Below are positions 17,877 through 26,692 of a stretch of 64,000 nt of DNA, one piece after another. Numbering within the stretch: position 1 is the stretch's first letter; every line of letters starts with the position of its first letter. The notes under the pieces were generated by a model. It had not been told where the DNA came from, did not search any database, and saw nothing but the letters and a program-made list of their open reading frames with translations. Source of the stretch: Rufibacter psychrotolerans (GTDB lineage: Bacteria > Bacteroidota > Bacteroidia > Cytophagales > Hymenobacteraceae); NCBI RefSeq assembly GCF_016924645.1, contig NZ_JAFFJV010000009.1, positions 1 through 64,000 on the forward strand. The letters run 5' to 3'. The position numbers and the translations under genes are program-made.

Positions 17877-17905
17877 AGCCACCCATGATTGTTGTCAGAC
17901 AACAG

Positions 17906-19396
17906 TTACTCCGCAGAAGTGGATGTCGCCGTTGGCTGGCTGCCTTCGGCGGGCTTGCGGTTAGCGGGTTTCTTGCGGCGTTTCTTTTTGCGCTTTACTT
18001 CCTCGCTTTGGCCTTGGGTGGCCTGGGGTTGTCCTTCCTGTCTGGGTGGACGAGGTGCGGCGGCTTCCGGGCTGGCACCTGCTGGCTTTTCGCCACGCGG
18101 CTTGCCTTCTCTTCTGCGGTCGCGGTCACGGCTGGCTCCGCCTTCTCTGCGGCGGCCCTCGCCGCGTTCGCCCCCGGCAGGGCGGCTGCCTTTGCCGTGC
18201 GAAGAGGCGCCCCGGCCCCGGCCTCCCCGGCGGCTGTTGCCCACCGGATCAAACGCCGGTCCCTCGCCCAGACCCGCCGGCAGCGGCAATTTGGGCAATT
18301 CCCGCTCAATCAGCTTTTCAATCTTAACCAAACGCTCCTGGTCCTGCTCGTTCACAAAGGTGATGGCGGTACCAGAGGTGGCAGCCCGGGCCGTACGGCC
18401 AATGCGGTGCACGTAGTCCTCCGCATCCTGGGGCACGTCAAAGTTCACCACGTGGCTGATGCCTTCTACGTCAATCCCCCTGGACATCACGTCGGTGGCA
18501 ACCAGTACCTGGAGCTGCTTGTTCCGGAAGCGCTGCAGGGTGGCCTCACGCTCTTCCTGGGTACGGTCAGAGCTGATGCCCTCTGCCTCAAAGCCCATCT
18601 TCTGCAGGGAGCGTACAATCTCGTTTACCGCGTTCTTGCGGGAGGTGAACAAGATCATGGACTGCACCTCGGCGTCTTTTAAGATGTGCTGCAGCACCTT
18701 CAGTTTCTGGTTGTCATACACCAGGTAAATCTGCTGGTCAATGTTGGCGGCCGGCTTGGAGATGGAAAGACTTATCTCTTCGGGTTCCTGCAGGATCTGC
18801 TTGGCAAATTGCCGAATCTTGGGCGGCATGGTGGCCGAAAACAGCAGGGTCTGGCGCTCTTTGGGCAGCTGCGAAATGATCTTCATCAGGTCATCCATAA
18901 AGCCCATGTCCAGCATCTTGTCGGCCTCGTCCAGGATCAGGTACTTTAGCTTGTCCAGCTTCACATAGCCCATCTGCATGTGGGCAATCAGGCGGCCGGG
19001 GGTGGCAATGATAATGTCGGCCCCGCTGGTAAGGGCCTTCTTCTGCTGGTCCCAGTTCTGGGCGTTGTTGCCCCCGTAAATGGCAATGGAGGTGGCGCCG
19101 GTAAAGTAGCTGAGGCCTTCTACCTGGTCGTCTATCTGCTTGGCGAGTTCGCGGGTGGGTACCAGCACCAGGGTGCTGGTAAAGTCAAACCGGGCTTCGG
19201 AAATCTTGCTGAGGGTAGGCACCAGAAACGCGGCGGTTTTACCGGTACCGGTCTGCGCGCAGGCAATCAGGTCTTTTGCTTCTAATATGTGCGGAATGGC
19301 CTGCGCCTGAATAGGAGTAGCCTGCTTGTAGCCCATAGACCTTATGCCTTCTAGCAGGTCTGGCTGCAGGTTAAAATCATCAAATGTCACGTTCAT
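17906..19396 (-). CDS. DEAD-box ATP-dependent RNA helicase (RhlE-like)
   Basis: This 496-aa RNA helicase carries the full set of motifs: Q-motif at the start (GYKQATPIQAQAIP), Walker A AQTGTGKT, DEAD in LILDEADKM, SAT in FSATMP, and motif VI HRIGRTAR. Residues from about 385 to the end form a basic Arg/Gly/Lys-rich, low-complexity tail (RRGGRGRG, KRKKKRRKKP). Such tails bind RNA and are common in cold- or ribosome-assembly helicases of Bacteroidetes. It stands alone, with a near-consensus -7 element (TATCTTTA, complement of 19461-19468) about 65 nt upstream and a terminator downstream. Confidence 0.94.
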   Translation of the reverse strand: MNVTFDDFNLQPDLLEGIRSMGYKQATPIQAQAIPHILEAKDLIACAQTGTGKTAAFLVPTLSKISEARFDFTSTLVLVPTRELAKQIDDQVEGLSYFTGATSIAIYGGNNAQNWDQQKKALTSGADIIIATPGRLIAHMQMGYVKLDKLKYLILDEADKMLDMGFMDDLMKIISQLPKERQTLLFSATMPPKIRQFAKQILQEPEEISLSISKPAANIDQQIYLVYDNQKLKVLQHILKDAEVQSMILFTSRKNAVNEIVRSLQKMGFEAEGISSDRTQEEREATLQRFRNKQLQVLVATDVMSRGIDVEGISHVVNFDVPQDAEDYVHRIGRTARAATSGTAITFVNEQDQERLVKIEKLIERELPKLPLPAGLGEGPAFDPVGNSRRGGRGRGASSHGKGSRPAGGERGEGRRREGGASRDRDRRREGKPRGEKPAGASPEAAAPRPPRQEGQPQATQGQSEEVKRKKKRRKKPANRKPAEGSQPTATSTSAE

Positions 19397-19712
19397 TGTT
19401 CTAGATCTTCTTGAATGGTAAGCCGGTGAAGAAAGACACGGGCTTTCTAGTAACGGTCTGTAAAGATAGGCTTTTCTGCCAAACCACTCTCTTTTTGTTG
19501 CAACAGACGGTCTGGTGCCCTGTAATGTAGGCGGTGTAATATATAGCTATGTTTAGGTATGTAAATTGTACTATATATAAATGTTTGATTGGGTTTTATT
19601 TTGAAGCAGATGGTAAAAATGCAATAGGCAAAAACTGGGCTTTGTTCTAATAAAGGCGTTTTTAGTCGGTTTTAGCCAAATGTTTAGCAAATTAATAGGA
19701 TATAATAAATAA
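19397..19712. other. AT-rich intergenic region upstream of the first T9SS gene
   Basis: I see no gene here. It holds the helicase promoter region, then a very AT-rich tract, and a degenerate palindrome-family copy near 19650-19683 (TTTTTAGTCGGTTTTAGCC). It ends at the promoter of the type IX-secreted protein. Confidence 0.5.
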
Positions 19713-19720
19713 TATGTTTG
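19713..19720 (+). promoter_or_regulatory. -7 promoter element, first T9SS paralog
   Basis: TATGTTTG is a perfect TAnnTTTG match within the context GGATATAATAAATAATATG. The same GGATATAA...TATGTTTGTA block precedes the second paralog at 21909-21926. The predicted leader is about 275 nt long. Confidence 0.65.
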
Positions 19721-19837
19721 TAAAATTTTTCTAAAATTCAATTGCGTGAAACCGAAGGTAGGGCGGGTCGTTAAAGCCTATAGAAACTAAAATAGAAAAT
19801 AACCAAGTTGTTTAACTGAGACCCCAAGCCAGAAACC

Positions 19838-19873
19838 ATGAAGCAACCAATACTTTCCCCTCTGCTTGAATAG
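19838..19873 (+). other. Short upstream ORF in the leader of the first T9SS gene
   Basis: An ATG opens an 11-codon frame, MKQPILSPLLE, ending at TAG. It lies 164 nt before the main ATG. The second paralog has the matching frame MKHTILSPFLLSG 165 nt before its start. Both peptides also resemble the first residues of the main proteins (MKKTVLSW and MKRTILSW). It could be a leader peptide or a decayed former start. Translation is not shown. Confidence 0.4.
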
Positions 19874-20001
19874 ATAAGAAAAAGCCCGCGGCAAACGCTT
19901 CGGTCCTTCTTCATTTTCCGTTCCCAATACCATCCTTCCCCAAAAGGACCCAGGACAACTACGTCCAATTACAATCCAAGTCTACTTAAAATAATCCTAT
20001 C

Positions 20002-21555
20002 ATGAAAAAAACTGTACTTTCATGGGCCGGCACCCTTATGCTTATACTTTTAGCCGTTGTTGGGCAAGCGCAAGCTCAATGTAATACCTCTCAACCCAGA
20101 CCAATCTCCGGTAATCAGCATCCATGTCCGGGTGATATTGAAGTCTATTGTATTGAAGACGACCGCAACTACACTTCCTTTGAGTGGGACGTGCCAAGAG
20201 CCCAGGCCGGGGAACCGCCGGTAGGTTGGGAGATCTTGTCGGGCCAGGGTACTTCCTGCGTGACGGTGCGGGTGGGCCAGAAAAGCGGTACCATGAAAGT
20301 GAAAGTGACAGACCCGGTATGCGGCACCAAGGTGGCCACGCTTCCGGTAAAGCCGGGCAAAGACTTTGAGGTAAAGATCGCAGGACCAGATTCTGTCTGC
20401 GTGAACGAGCCCCAGACCTACACCGCCTCAGTGGAGAAAGGCAAGGGAAAAGCAAAAGCCAAGGGGAAATTCACCTTCAACTGGACTGTGCCCGCGGACT
20501 GGAAGATTCAGAGCGGCCAGGGTACCGACAAACTGGTGGTTATTCCGGGTGCTACCGACGGAGAGGTTAGCGTTTACGTGATGGACAAAACGCCGGCCAG
20601 CGGCAACGGCAACAACGGCAATGGGGTAGGCGGCTCTAAAAAAGGCTACTGCAACCAGGCCTCTGATGCCCTGTTTGTTGAAACCAATGAAGCCTGCGGC
20701 GGCGGCGTGTGCCAGGTGCCCACCGTGCAACTGGTGGCCCCAGACACTATCTGCAACCTGGCCGATGAGCCGACCACCTTCAGTGTGGCCCAGGTACAAG
20801 AGGGCGTAACCTACACCTTTGAAGTACCCGAAAGCTTTGTGGTGTTGGAGGAAGGCAATGGGTACGTAACCGTAGTGGCCGTGTTTGAAGAAGAGCAGCT
20901 GGGCCAGCCCCAAACCATCAGGGTAACGGCGACCAATGACTGCGGCACCCAGACGGCCGAAGCAAGCGTAGTGGTGACCAACTGCGGACTGGGGAACCCG
21001 CTTCCGGTAAGCCTCACCCGCTTTGACGGGGTGTCCCGCAACGGGGCGGTAGAGCTGACCTGGGCAACGGCCTCTGAGATCAACAACGACCGCTTTGAGA
21101 TAGAGCGCAGCCTGAACGGCCGGGACTTTGTGAAAGTGGGCCAGGTGAAAGGCCAGGGAAATTCCTCTGCCATGGTAGAGTACTCCTTCACAGACCGCGG
21201 CGTGCAGGGTACTGCGTACTACCGCCTGAAGCAGCTAGATTTTGACAACGCCTTTGAGTACTCCAAAGTGATAGCGGTGAAACACACTTCCGCCGGAAAC
21301 TCAACCGCCATGAGCGTGTACCCCAACCCGGTCACCAACGGTACGGTAAGCCTGCGCTTCCAGGCGCCCCTTGAAGGGAACGCTACCATCCGGCTGGTAG
21401 ACATGAGCGGCAGGGTGTTGCACCAGCAGGTGCTGGCCAGCATGGGGTCTGAAGTGCCGGTGAACCTGAGTGGCCTAGGCCTGAAAGCAGGTGTGTACCT
21501 GATCTCAGTTACCGCCAACGGAGTGAGCACCACGCAACGGATCATGGTTAGATAG
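20002..21555 (+). CDS. Type IX-secreted protein with PKD-like domains
   Basis: This 517-aa protein has a signal peptide (MKKTVLSW...VVGQAQA). It has two to three PKD/Ig-like cysteine-containing modules: CPGDIEVYC..., DSVCVNEPQTY..., and APDTICNLADEPTTF... It ends with a type A sorting domain, YPNPVTNGTVSLRF to the final GVYLISVTANGVSTTQRIMVR-like segment. A Gly/Asn-rich linker (GNGNNGNG) sits near residue 200. It is exported by Sec and then through the type IX system to the cell surface. A fibronectin-like stretch (VELTWATASEINNDRFEIERS) precedes the sorting domain. The function beyond surface display or adhesion is unknown. It is paralogous to the next gene. Confidence 0.88.
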   Translation: MKKTVLSWAGTLMLILLAVVGQAQAQCNTSQPRPISGNQHPCPGDIEVYCIEDDRNYTSFEWDVPRAQAGEPPVGWEILSGQGTSCVTVRVGQKSGTMKVKVTDPVCGTKVATLPVKPGKDFEVKIAGPDSVCVNEPQTYTASVEKGKGKAKAKGKFTFNWTVPADWKIQSGQGTDKLVVIPGATDGEVSVYVMDKTPASGNGNNGNGVGGSKKGYCNQASDALFVETNEACGGGVCQVPTVQLVAPDTICNLADEPTTFSVAQVQEGVTYTFEVPESFVVLEEGNGYVTVVAVFEEEQLGQPQTIRVTATNDCGTQTAEASVVVTNCGLGNPLPVSLTRFDGVSRNGAVELTWATASEINNDRFEIERSLNGRDFVKVGQVKGQGNSSAMVEYSFTDRGVQGTAYYRLKQLDFDNAFEYSKVIAVKHTSAGNSTAMSVYPNPVTNGTVSLRFQAPLEGNATIRLVDMSGRVLHQQVLASMGSEVPVNLSGLGLKAGVYLISVTANGVSTTQRIMVR

Positions 21556-21578
21556 AAGAGTTGGATTGATAGGAGTGA

Positions 21579-21615
21579 GCAGGTAGCAGCCATTGGCCGC
21601 TACCTGCTTCCTTTT
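21579..21615 (+). terminator. Intrinsic terminator of the first T9SS gene
   Basis: GCAGGTAGC (21579-21587) pairs with GCTACCTGC (21599-21607), followed by TTCCTTTT. It lies 23 nt after the stop. The equivalent hairpin after the second paralog has a closely similar stem. Confidence 0.8.
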
Positions 21616-21917
21616 ATATATAGTACAGGTAAGGTAAAGCAGGGGTTGAGTCTGGGTTCAAATACAGGCAAGCGCCATAAGCCTGGAAGTGGTGGGGCAG
21701 GTGACGCGAGTAGCCTGAAATAGCAGGAGAATTCTGCCTTAAATCTAAAAGAAGCAGATGGGCTGCTGTGGTGCTGTTTTTTGTAATGAAGCAGGACAGT
21801 TTAGGTTGCGGATAGGTGATTTAGGAGGGTTGATTTATTAGTTACGTGCTATATTCAAAAACGCGTATTTAAGCGGTTTTGCCTGAAACGGCTCTGAAAC
21901 GCCTGAAGGGATATAAA
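21616..21917. other. Intergenic region between the T9SS paralogs
   Basis: No gene is visible. A palindrome-family copy (GCGTATTTAAGCGGTTTTGC, then GAAACGGCTCTGAAACGCC) lies at 21863-21903, just upstream of the second promoter. The first paralog has its copy in the same relative place. Confidence 0.5.
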
Positions 21918-21925
21918 TATGTTTG
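21918..21925 (+). promoter_or_regulatory. -7 promoter element, second T9SS paralog
   Basis: TATGTTTG is a perfect TAnnTTTG match within GGATATAAATATGTTTGTA, nearly identical to the first paralog's promoter block. The predicted leader is about 300 nt long. Confidence 0.65.
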
Positions 21926-22065
21926 TATTTAAGTAAGAATGTTTTTGTGCTCTATATTGAAAGTGCAATTTGCTTGTAACTAGTCAAAAATGCTCTCGTT
22001 AAAGAGAGAAGAAGTAATAAATAGAAGATTACTAAGGTATTTAGAAAAAATAAAGTTAGAGACAT

Positions 22066-22107
22066 ATGAAACATACTATACTTTCTCCCTTTCTTCTCTC
22101 TGGTTAG
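22066..22107 (+). other. Short upstream ORF in the leader of the second T9SS gene
   Basis: This 13-codon frame, MKHTILSPFLLSG, ends at TAG. It is 165 nt before the main ATG and matches the first paralog's upstream frame in position and sequence (shared pattern MK..ILSP.L). Confidence 0.4.
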
Positions 22108-22230
22108 TGAACGCATAGCTCTTTTCCAGTTGCTTTAACCAGACTATCCCCTCTCTCCCGGACCTATTTATACGGTCCCAGGATTATAGCGTCTTATCTC
22201 AATCCAATTTTGCTTTAAATTCTTCCGATC

Positions 22231-24567
22231 ATGAAAAGAACTATACTTTCATGGGCTAGCACCCTTTTGCTCATATTTTTGGGATTCACGTACCAGGCGC
22301 AGGCGCAATGTGCCGGTACAAAATCAGATGAATGTTTTGATTTTAATTTCAAAGGTATTACCCGCAACAGCAACGGTACCGTTACCCTGGCGTTTGGGGT
22401 AAAAGTAAACTGCAACCGCGACCTGAGCCACGCCTCCTTTGAGTTGCCCCGGGGCGTGAAGGCCATCTCTGCCACCGGTACTTCCGGCTACGAGAACGGT
22501 ACCAACAATCCTTTCTATTCCATCAAGTTCAATGTGGGCTCTGGGTATAAGAACGGCAAAACCGCCAACTTCTCTTATACCATAACCGCAGAAGATTTCA
22601 GCAAAATGACCTCCCTCAGAGCCGAGGCCAAAGCCTCTACCACTGTGGGAATGGTGTCGTTTGATCCTAAGGCCTGCGGGGTTACCGGCGGCAACACCGG
22701 TGGCGGTAACGACAACGGCAACGGCAACGGCAATAACGGTGGCGGCAACGGCAATAATGGCAACGGAAACGGTAACGGAGGCGGTAATAATGGAGGCGGC
22801 AACGGCAATGGCGGCGGTAACAACGGCAACAACTGCAAAGACTCCCAGCCCAGACCTATTGAAGGTCCGGCCAATCCTTGCCCCGGAGATGAGGTAGAAT
22901 ACTCCATCAGAAATGAATACACTTCCTATACCTGGGATGTGCCAAGAGCCCAGAGCGGTGCCCCGGTAGTAGGCTGGAGCATTGTGAGCGGCCAGGGTAC
23001 CAACCGCGTGCGGGTGAAAGTAGGGATGAAGAACGGAACCATGAAAGTGACCGTGAACCATGCCGTCTGCGGTACCAAGGTGGCCACCATGCCAGTGAAA
23101 CCAGGCAACGAAGTAGCAGTGTCCATTGACGGAAGCAACAGCTTCTGCCCCGGCGATGTGCTGGTGTTCAAAGCTTCGGCCAGCCAAGGCAAAGGAAACG
23201 GCAACGGAAATGGCAGGAAATCTTCCTACGACTACCTATGGACCGTTCCTTCCGGATGGACCATTGTTTCCGGCGAGAAAACCAACACCTTAATTGTGAA
23301 AGCAGGCAACGCTGCCGGTCAGGTATCAGTAGCGGTGGCCAGCAACGCCAAAAAGAACAAGGCCGTCTGCGAGGCCGGGGAAGCAACCATTGCGGTAAAC
23401 CGGAAAGCCACCTGCAGCCCTTGCGCCAAGCCAGACCTGGATGTAGAAGCCCCAGCCGTGGTGTGTGCCTCCGGCGACAGAATCTACAAGTTCGGGGTTG
23501 ACAGACCAGATCCTACCGGCCGGGTGAAATACCAGTTCTTCCTGCCAGAAGAGTTCCAGATTGTGTCACAGGGTTACGGCTACGTGAACATCAAGGTAAA
23601 TGACGCCAAGCCAGATTCCACCCTGTTTGTGACCGTGGTGGCCGTAAATGGCAACAACTGCGGAGCCGAGGCGGTTTGCCTGCCCGTTGAGGTGGAAGAT
23701 TGCCCCACAGGACCATGCGACAGACCGGTAGTAGCCCTGGTAGCCCCAGACACCGTGTGTAACCTGGCAGAAGAGGCCACCACCTTCCGCGTGGCGAACC
23801 CAGAACCCGGCGTGACCTACGTGTTTGACCTGCCAGAGAACTTCCTGGTGATTGACGAAGGCCCAGATTATGTATCTATCATCGCGGTGTTGGATGAATC
23901 AGAACTTGGTCAGCCGCTCACCATCAGGGTAACCGGTTCCAACGAATGTGCCAGCGTGGCAGACGAGGAAACCGTGATTGTGACTGAGTGTGAGCCTGGT
24001 AACCCGCTGCCGGTAACGCTGGTAAGATTCAACGGAGCCTCCAGAAACGGCGCGGTGGAACTGACCTGGAGCACTGCCTCTGAAATCAACAACGACCGGT
24101 TTGAGATTGAGCGCAGCCTCAACGGACGCGACTTCCTGAAGGTAGGCCAGGTGAAAGGCCACGGCAACTCCTCGGTACTGGTAGACTACGCTTTCACAGA
24201 CCGTAGCGCCGCCGCCGGAACCGTGTACTACCGCCTGAAACAAGTAGACACAGACAACGCTTTTGAGTACTCCAAAGTGATTGCGGTGAAACACAACGCC
24301 TCAGGAGCCAGCGCGGCCGCGGTGAGCGTGTTCCCTAACCCGGTAACCGACGGCAACGTGAGCATCCGCTTCCAGGAACTGGTGCAGGGCAATGCCACCA
24401 TCCGCCTGGTAGACATGAACGGCAGAGTGCTCCATAGCCAGGAACTGAACAGCGTAGGGTCTGAGGTGCCAATGAACCTGAGAGGCCTTAACCTGAAAGC
24501 CGGGGTTTACATGATCTCCATCACGGCCAACGGCCAAAGCACTACCCAACGGATTATGATCCGGTAA
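22231..24567 (+). CDS. Type IX-secreted protein with Gly/Asn-rich linker and PKD-like domains
   Basis: This 778-aa paralog of the preceding gene has a signal peptide (MKRTILSW...YQAQAQC). An extra N-terminal beta-rich domain occupies about residues 30-148. A Gly/Asn repeat linker runs from about 150 to 205. Three or more PKD/Ig-like modules follow, beginning with the shared CPGDEVEYS...VPRAQSG...GQGTN pattern. The C-terminus is a type A sorting domain (FPNPVTDGNVSIRF to QRIMIR), more than 80% similar by eye to the paralog's. It should be delivered by Sec and the type IX system to the cell surface. The tandem arrangement with conserved upstream DNA shows duplication followed by growth of the N-terminus. 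Confidence 0.88.
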   Translation: MKRTILSWASTLLLIFLGFTYQAQAQCAGTKSDECFDFNFKGITRNSNGTVTLAFGVKVNCNRDLSHASFELPRGVKAISATGTSGYENGTNNPFYSIKFNVGSGYKNGKTANFSYTITAEDFSKMTSLRAEAKASTTVGMVSFDPKACGVTGGNTGGGNDNGNGNGNNGGGNGNNGNGNGNGGGNNGGGNGNGGGNNGNNCKDSQPRPIEGPANPCPGDEVEYSIRNEYTSYTWDVPRAQSGAPVVGWSIVSGQGTNRVRVKVGMKNGTMKVTVNHAVCGTKVATMPVKPGNEVAVSIDGSNSFCPGDVLVFKASASQGKGNGNGNGRKSSYDYLWTVPSGWTIVSGEKTNTLIVKAGNAAGQVSVAVASNAKKNKAVCEAGEATIAVNRKATCSPCAKPDLDVEAPAVVCASGDRIYKFGVDRPDPTGRVKYQFFLPEEFQIVSQGYGYVNIKVNDAKPDSTLFVTVVAVNGNNCGAEAVCLPVEVEDCPTGPCDRPVVALVAPDTVCNLAEEATTFRVANPEPGVTYVFDLPENFLVIDEGPDYVSIIAVLDESELGQPLTIRVTGSNECASVADEETVIVTECEPGNPLPVTLVRFNGASRNGAVELTWSTASEINNDRFEIERSLNGRDFLKVGQVKGHGNSSVLVDYAFTDRSAAAGTVYYRLKQVDTDNAFEYSKVIAVKHNASGASAAAVSVFPNPVTDGNVSIRFQELVQGNATIRLVDMNGRVLHSQELNSVGSEVPMNLRGLNLKAGVYMISITANGQSTTQRIMIR
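22681..22830 (+). repeat. Gly/Asn codon repeat
   Basis: This tract of GGC/GGT/GGA and AAC/AAT codons encodes about 50 residues of GNGNN/GGGN repeats. It is an in-gene low-complexity repeat that probably varies in length by slippage. The protein segment should be a flexible linker between the N-terminal domain and the PKD-like modules. Confidence 0.8.
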
Positions 24568-24593
24568 AAGAAAATGGATTGATAGGATGCCGG

Positions 24594-24629
24594 GCAGGCA
24601 GCGACCCTTGGTTGCTGCCTGCTTTTTTT
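24594..24629 (+). terminator. Intrinsic terminator of the second T9SS gene
   Basis: GCAGGCAGC (24594-24602) pairs with GCTGCCTGC (24614-24622), followed directly by seven T. This is a strong terminator 26 nt after the stop. Confidence 0.88.
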
Positions 24630-24695
24630 GTGGAATAGCCCGGGTTTCCATTTCCCGGTTTTTTGGCCATTTTTGGGAAAACTACTCAAAAACAC

Positions 24696-25907
24696 ATGAC
24701 AGAACAGAAAGGGCTTTTTCATGGCCTTGTTGTAGTAGAGCTGGCCAGTGTGCTGGCAGGGCCCAGCGTGGGGCAGTTCTTCGCCGAGCTGGGAGCCCGG
24801 GTGCTCAAGATCGAGAACCTGAAAACCCACGGTGATGTCACCCGGCGCTGGAAGCTGGCCACTGAAGACCCTGTCCAAACCATATCGGCGTACTTTGCCG
24901 CCGCCAATTGGGGCAAAGAATCGGTCTGCGTAGACCTGTCGGCGGCCCCCGTGAAAGAGTTGATCCACAAAGTGGTGGCGCAGGCAGACGTGGTGCTGGC
25001 CAGCTTTAAGCCCGGCGATGCCCAGAAACTCCAGATGGACCATGCCACCCTGGCGGCCCTAAACCCAAGGCTGCTGTACGGGCAGATCACGGGCTATGGC
25101 AGCGCCCAGCCCCGGGCCGGCTATGATGCGGTGTTGCAGGCCGAGGCCGGGTTCATGTACCTGAACGGGGAGCAGGGAGGCCCCCCGGTAAAGATGCCGG
25201 TGGCCCTCATTGACCTCATGGCCGCCCACCAATTGAAAGAAGGGTTGCTGGCCGCGCTCTATGTGAGGGAGAAGACCGGGCGGGGGCAGTTAGTAGAGGT
25301 GTCTTTGCTGCAAGCCGCCATTGCTTCTCTGGCCAACCAGGCTACCAACTACCTGGTCGCCGGCGTGTCACCGCAGCGCATGGGGTCGGAGCACCCCAAC
25401 ATAGTGCCCTACGGCACCATCTTCAGAACCGCCGACCAGAAACAAGTGGTGCTGGCCGTGGGCGATGACCGCCAGTTCCGGAATCTGTGCGAAGTGCTGG
25501 GCGAACCCGCCCTGGCCCAGGATGCAGCCTTCCAGACCAACACCAAACGGGTGCTCCACCGCGATGCCCTGAACGTCCGGCTGGCCCACCTGATTTCATC
25601 CCAAGACCGGGAAGAACTGCTGCAGAGGCTCATTGCCCACCACGTGCCCGCCGGAGCGGTACATGACGTGCCCGAGGCTTTGGGGCAGGCGCTTGCCCAG
25701 GCCCAGTTGCTGCCCAACGAGGCCGGGGAGCCCAAAGGTGTCCGGCAGGTGGCCTTTGGCGGGGAGGCGTTTCAGCCGTTGCGGTTGGCCGGGCCGCCGC
25801 CCTTGGGAAGGCATACCTGGGGCGTTCTGCAGGAGTGGGCGGGCGCCTCTGCACAGGAACTGGCCGAACTGGCCCGCAGAGGCCTGGTTTTTCCGGCTAC
25901 CCAGTAA
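24696..25907 (+). CDS. CaiB/BaiF (family III) CoA transferase
   Basis: This protein of about 403 aa transfers CoA between organic acids in the cytoplasm. It opens with the family phrase GLVVVELASVLAGPSVGQFFAELGA and contains the catalytic aspartate region VALIDLMAAHQLKEG near residue 170. The GRGQLVEVSLLQAAIASL segment is also characteristic. The reading frame extends to a TTG at 24663, but that stretch is a palindrome-family copy; ATG 24696 is the natural start. Substrate acids cannot be deduced. An unknown gene and a nitronate monooxygenase follow on the same strand. Confidence 0.88.
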   Translation: MTEQKGLFHGLVVVELASVLAGPSVGQFFAELGARVLKIENLKTHGDVTRRWKLATEDPVQTISAYFAAANWGKESVCVDLSAAPVKELIHKVVAQADVVLASFKPGDAQKLQMDHATLAALNPRLLYGQITGYGSAQPRAGYDAVLQAEAGFMYLNGEQGGPPVKMPVALIDLMAAHQLKEGLLAALYVREKTGRGQLVEVSLLQAAIASLANQATNYLVAGVSPQRMGSEHPNIVPYGTIFRTADQKQVVLAVGDDRQFRNLCEVLGEPALAQDAAFQTNTKRVLHRDALNVRLAHLISSQDREELLQRLIAHHVPAGAVHDVPEALGQALAQAQLLPNEAGEPKGVRQVAFGGEAFQPLRLAGPPPLGRHTWGVLQEWAGASAQELAELARRGLVFPATQ

Positions 25908-25997
25908 AAACAGTAACCTAAAGGCCGGCGGGTGGGTACTACTATAGATGCCTCTTGCCCCCGGCGCAGAAAGCATGTACCACGAAACACTGTATTG

Positions 25998-26678
25998 ATG
26001 GAAGATCGGATAGAGTCAATCTTTGAAGGTTTGCGGCAAAAGTCTGCTACCAAGCAGGCTATCTTCAGGAACACCAAACAAACCTTTGAGCAGCTGCGGG
26101 CTTGCTCCGTAGAATTGGTGAAAAACCTGAAAAACCGCATTGCCGAGGTAGAAGACAACATAGTGATTGAGTACCGAAGCGTGAATGAGTTTGAGTTTCA
26201 TGTGAAGTTTTCGGGAGACCTGCTCGTGATTGTGATGCACTCCAATGTGATCACCCTGCCCGAGGACCATGAGCTCATGAAGAGCCGGTACGTGGAGGAA
26301 GACTTCCGGCGGCGCTTCTTCGGGCACATCATGGCCTACAACTTCATGGCCGATTCCATAAAGTACAACCGCCTCAACGACCCCGGCTACCTGCTGGGGC
26401 GGGTGCTCATCAACATTGACAACCATTTTTACCTGGAAGGGGTGAAGCAACTGGACCTCACCTACCACGACATGGCCAAAAACAAGATTACCCCCGAGAC
26501 GCTTCGGTTGTTTGTGGAAAGTGCCATGGTGGCCTCGGTGAACAATGACCTGGTGGCGCCAGATGTGGATGAAATCCGGAAAATAACCGTAAAACAGAAG
26601 CTGGAAGAACAGCAGGTGAGCACGCCCCAGAAAGTGGGCTTCGCGTTCAGTTACCAAAGAAAGCCAAACGTGTACTAA
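25998..26678 (+). CDS. Conserved-looking protein of unknown function
   Basis: I do not recognise this 226-aa protein. It has no signal peptide or membrane segment. It starts MEDRIESIFEGLRQKSATKQ, has a helical N-terminal third, a central alpha/beta part (EFEFHVKFSGDLLVIVMHSN) and a polar C-terminus. The frame stays open upstream to 25932, but ATG 25998 starts a more natural N-terminus. It lies 14 nt before the nitronate monooxygenase gene, so the two are probably translated from one mRNA. Codon use looks like the neighbours, so it is probably a resident cytoplasmic protein. Confidence 0.75.
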   Translation: MEDRIESIFEGLRQKSATKQAIFRNTKQTFEQLRACSVELVKNLKNRIAEVEDNIVIEYRSVNEFEFHVKFSGDLLVIVMHSNVITLPEDHELMKSRYVEEDFRRRFFGHIMAYNFMADSIKYNRLNDPGYLLGRVLINIDNHFYLEGVKQLDLTYHDMAKNKITPETLRLFVESAMVASVNNDLVAPDVDEIRKITVKQKLEEQQVSTPQKVGFAFSYQRKPNVY

Positions 26679-26692
26679 AACCCATCCCTGCA

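Noticed and set aside
21600..21680. A T-arm-like GGGTTCAAAT segment that hinted at a tRNA
   Set aside because: No acceptor or anticodon stem of matching length can be formed around it.
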